DNA of 64,000 bases from Cladobotryum mycophilum (Eukaryota > Ascomycota > Sordariomycetes > Hypocreales > Hypocreaceae): NCBI GenBank assembly GCA_036429605.1, contig CM071589.1, positions 3,038,001-3,102,000 of the forward strand, read 5' to 3'. This document shows, one piece after another, positions 60,920-64,000 of the stretch (position 1 is the stretch's first letter; each line of letters starts with the position of its first letter). The notes under the pieces were generated by a model that did no database searches, was not told where the DNA came from, and saw only the letters and a program-made list of their open reading frames with translations. Made by a program: the position numbers and the translations under genes.

Positions 60920-63900
60920 AAAACTCAGCCGCCTAACTTTCCGACAACCTCTTTTACGACGTCATGAATACAAAAACAAGAACTTTCCTTTATCGTCGAA
61001 TACACACGTTCTTTTTCGATCAACCTGATTCAAATTAGATTTCCTATCCTTTCATACAAGGGACGTATATAAAACAGAGACACGGGGTTTCAAAACCAGG
61101 AAAAATGGGGGCGATTTTTTGTTTTTTTTTGTTTTGCCTTTTTTTAGATACATACCCATTTCCCACTCTTTAACTCTTTCTTTCTTTCTCTTTCTCTCTC
61201 TTTTATCTCATTTGTCTACAAAGGAAACCCAACTTGCAAGGGAAACAAGAGGCTTTTTCTAGAAAGCTACTTCGGATATATGCATGGGCAAGGTGGAAAG
61301 GTTGGGCAGGATAGGTTAGAGGAAAGGGGGAGGGGGCGTTGGATAAGGGTGGATGGGTGGGCTGTGTTGTGTTGAACCATGATACCAAGGATTTTTGCTC
61401 TTTAGAAAGGCTCTGTTGCTTTAACTATCAAAATGGATTGTTTCAAAACTTGTCTTGAGCCCGGAACTTGAACTTGAATGTGAACGTGGACTAGATCTAG
61501 CTGGATACTGTGTGTGCGTGTGTGTGATGAACCTCACAACTTCAGCCGGGCGATGTAGACATGTAGAGCTGGAAAACGGTGATGAACATGATTGGATATT
61601 CAACATCACTTGCGAGGTGCAACTAGAAAACTTGGCGTTCGATAGAAGGGTCCGCGGAAATCGGCCTTCGGCGGTGGCGACGGGTGGGCGTTTTACTGTG
61701 GCTTGTCGTTGATGGATGTTTAGGGGGGCTGGGGGGTTAGACACATGGCATGACTTGGGACAACTCTAGGCGTCTTGTTGGGCTTGCCTTTCTTTGGGCC
61801 TTGGCTTTTTGAGGAACCTGTTTCTATCTAAACTCTACTGCCTCGCTGAAGGTGCTGAATGTGGGTTCAAGGTTGAAAGTGGGATGGGAGGGGTTGAATG
61901 AGGCACATGACCCGATCGATCCGAACATTGCGGTTGATGGCGTAGGCACGGAGGTCCGGGGAGAAGTCCAAGAACGAGGGCTTGCCGAGGTCTCGTCGAG
62001 GTGGTGGGTGGTGCAGCCAAGCTCAAAGTGATGTGGGTGAATTGGGTTGAATGGCATGATTCAGGATAAAACGCCTGGTCTCGAACTTGAGTGTTTGAAA
62101 GCCTTGTCAGACATGCGACGAGTAAGGTGCAGCCAAAGCGTAGGTATTACTGGTAATACTACTAACATCGATGTCACAGCCTTGGGGCTCTAAATTTACC
62201 TGCAACTGTAGATCTGGCCTAGGCTTGCCGGACCAGGTGAGTACAAGTAGTAGTAGGGGGAAAAATGAGGTCAATGCCGGGGCGGACAAATCCGTGGATG
62301 AATGAATATTTGTTTATCAGGCCTAGAACATCCAAAAAACGCACGTGGTCGCTGTCAACGGCCGTCGCCAAGTTGCTAAGTCTTAATATGCGCATCAGCA
62401 ACTTATTTGTCAAAACAGAGGGAGGGGAGAAGATTACAAATGTCGCTTGTGCTCCCTTTGCGAGTGAGAACTAAAAACTCAATTGGATCTAATCCTGTAG
62501 ATTCTGGGCGATATGCATGCATGCAGGTTTTGCACAGCCCGGTGGATTGACGACGACGACGACCACACTGACACTGACACTGACACTGACACTGACACCG
62601 ACACCGACACCGACAGGTTCGTTGCTGTCAAAGCAGAAAAGAGAGAGAGAGAATGTGTGTGTGTGTGCTCCGTACCGTGAATTGCTCCGTCGCCGTCGGG
62701 AAGCTGAACAGCCGGACTGGTCTCACTATGTTGGACTGGACCTTTTAACGAAAAAACGTGGAACGTCAGAAGCTTATTTCGAATCACGTTGATGGTAAGA
62801 TTTGTCAACTATTAGATCTTTGTCAGTACGATTAATTAATTGATTCATCAATAGAAGAAGAACAAAATTGAATCAGGCAAATTTCCAGAATATTGCCAGT
62901 TGAAACGTTCGTAAGACAACATCTGGCACAAATCACGATTGTACTATTAGTAGTAGTACAGAGAGTACGAACAGACAGTAAGCACAAGGCTTGTGATTGT
63001 GAACCATCTTGTGCAGCAGTGAAACAATAGACGTTTTGGGGGAGTCAATAATCCATCATCATTATCATCAGCATCATGCCCTCCTTTTCCGATGATCGCA
63101 ATAAAAGATGTGACTGTGATTGACTTTTGGCTGCCTTGCATATCACATCTTTTTTTTTGGGGGTCTGATATGACTTGTAAAAAGGACGGCGCTGCATCGA
63201 ATGAATCGCTTTGCTTGCTTTTCTTAACCATCAGCCGCATTCATTGCATGAGAGCTGCGAGCAAGGGAGAGAACAAAGCAAAAGCTGCTGCCGGAACGAG
63301 GGCGATCCGTGCACACGAAGAATGCAAGGGGACATGACAAAGGACATGTCAGAACAGAACAGAGCAGAGCTGATCTTGTGATGGATGGATTGATTGATTG
63401 ATTGATTGATCGCAGTCGGTGCAATTCAATTCACGGCCATGGCGGAGACGGCGTAAGAAAGTTGTAAAATGTGTCAAATGTATTAATGAATGAGTCGCTT
63501 TCAGTGAGGCTATGTTCGCCAGTGTCCAGTGAGTGTGTGTGATGTGTGTTTGTGTGTGTGTGGTTTTCATTGATCAATCAGTGGACGTGAATGTCAGACG
63601 CTGTCGTCATGTATGTACAAGTAAAAGAGTAAAGAGAGCAAAGTCCCTCCATCCTTGACCCTCTCGAGTCCCCACTTCTCGAAATCGGCGCTATAGTACA
63701 GTCACCAACAGGGGTATATTCATACTGTGTGTGCTCTTTTCCCCGTTTGGGCTTTGGCGCACAGCAGCGCAGAATCCTAAAGCCAGAAGAAACCGCCAAG
63801 GCTGGGAAGAAGGACGAGATGAATCTGTAGCCAAGGAAATATCCATTTTTTGGATGCGGAGAGCTGCAGGGCTAAAAAGAGTCGATCCAAAGCCTGCATC

Positions 63901-64000
63901 GTTTGTATGCCGCATACGTAGATGGATGGATGGATGGTCAATTCGTCACAGAATAAAAAAAAAAAAAAAGCCATCATCGCAGCGAAGCAAGGGAGAGAGA
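60920..64000. other. 3.1 kb terminal region without supported gene
   Basis: It is the 3' flank of the HSW protein gene followed by low-complexity non-coding sequence with GT tracts and a hexamer minisatellite. I see no exon with family motifs, although a neighbouring gene may begin beyond the window. Confidence 0.5.
62549..62616. repeat. (GAC)n followed by CACTGA/CACCGA hexamer minisatellite
   Basis: Four GAC units precede about eight hexamers. The first five read CACTGA and the rest CACCGA, so one substitution has spread or arisen within the array. Confidence 0.9.

Noticed and set aside
1..64000. CRISPR arrays, rRNA, intact transposons or retroelements, biosynthetic gene clusters, viral integrations
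   Set aside because: I looked for repeat-spacer patterns, polymerase and transposase motifs, terminal repeats and megasynthase motifs, and found none I can support.

Overview
This is a nuclear chromosome segment of a filamentous ascomycete, most likely a sordariomycete of hypocrealean type. It has short introns of about 45-250 bp with GTRNGT donors, a TEA-domain abaA regulator of conidiation, a GH55 glucanase, a Zn2Cys6 factor, and long spacers full of microsatellites and polypyrimidine tracts. Species level cannot be read from the sequence. I reconstructed fifteen protein genes by joining exons by hand. Twelve have clear family names, one is a conserved protein of unknown role, one is an unrecognised putative regulator, and one is a secreted protein that resembles a lytic polysaccharide monooxygenase. 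I saw no tRNA, rRNA, CRISPR array, transposase or reverse transcriptase.

Layout. 0-13.5 kb is a compact housekeeping block: the 3' part of a cyclophilin H gene (+), a GH55 beta-1,3-glucanase (-), a small zinc-binding protein (+), a 2-oxoglutarate/Fe(II) oxygenase (-), and the ribosome-biogenesis factor NAN1/UTP17 (-), which shares a 284 bp divergent promoter with RNA polymerase subunit RPB10 (+). 13.5-19.0 kb holds no gene I can support. 19.0-31.1 kb carries a conserved unknown protein (+), a Q/P-rich putative nuclear regulator (-), a METTL21/Rrg1-type methyltransferase (-) and the elongation factor ELL (-). 31.1-42.4 kb is an 11 kb gene-poor stretch. 42.4-46.3 kb has a Zn2Cys6 factor (-) and a seven-exon dynein light chain LC8 (-). 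After an AT-rich spacer come MRD1 (+), abaA (+) and, beyond a 3.9 kb spacer, the secreted HSW-type protein (+). The last 3 kb show no gene.

Themes. RPB10, NAN1 and MRD1 all serve RNA polymerase or pre-rRNA processing. ELL and cyclophilin H serve transcription elongation and splicing. AbaA, the Zn2Cys6 factor and the Q/P-rich protein are regulators. GH55 and the HSW protein are secreted and act on or near cell-wall polysaccharide.

Most important caution. Four otherwise well-conserved genes (GH55, the Q/P-rich regulator twice, the methyltransferase and MRD1) each need one extra base at or near a G/C homopolymer to stay in frame. All five breaks have the same sign, a one-base loss. This pattern fits consensus errors in the assembly better than five true mutations, so these genes should not be called pseudogenes from this sequence alone.
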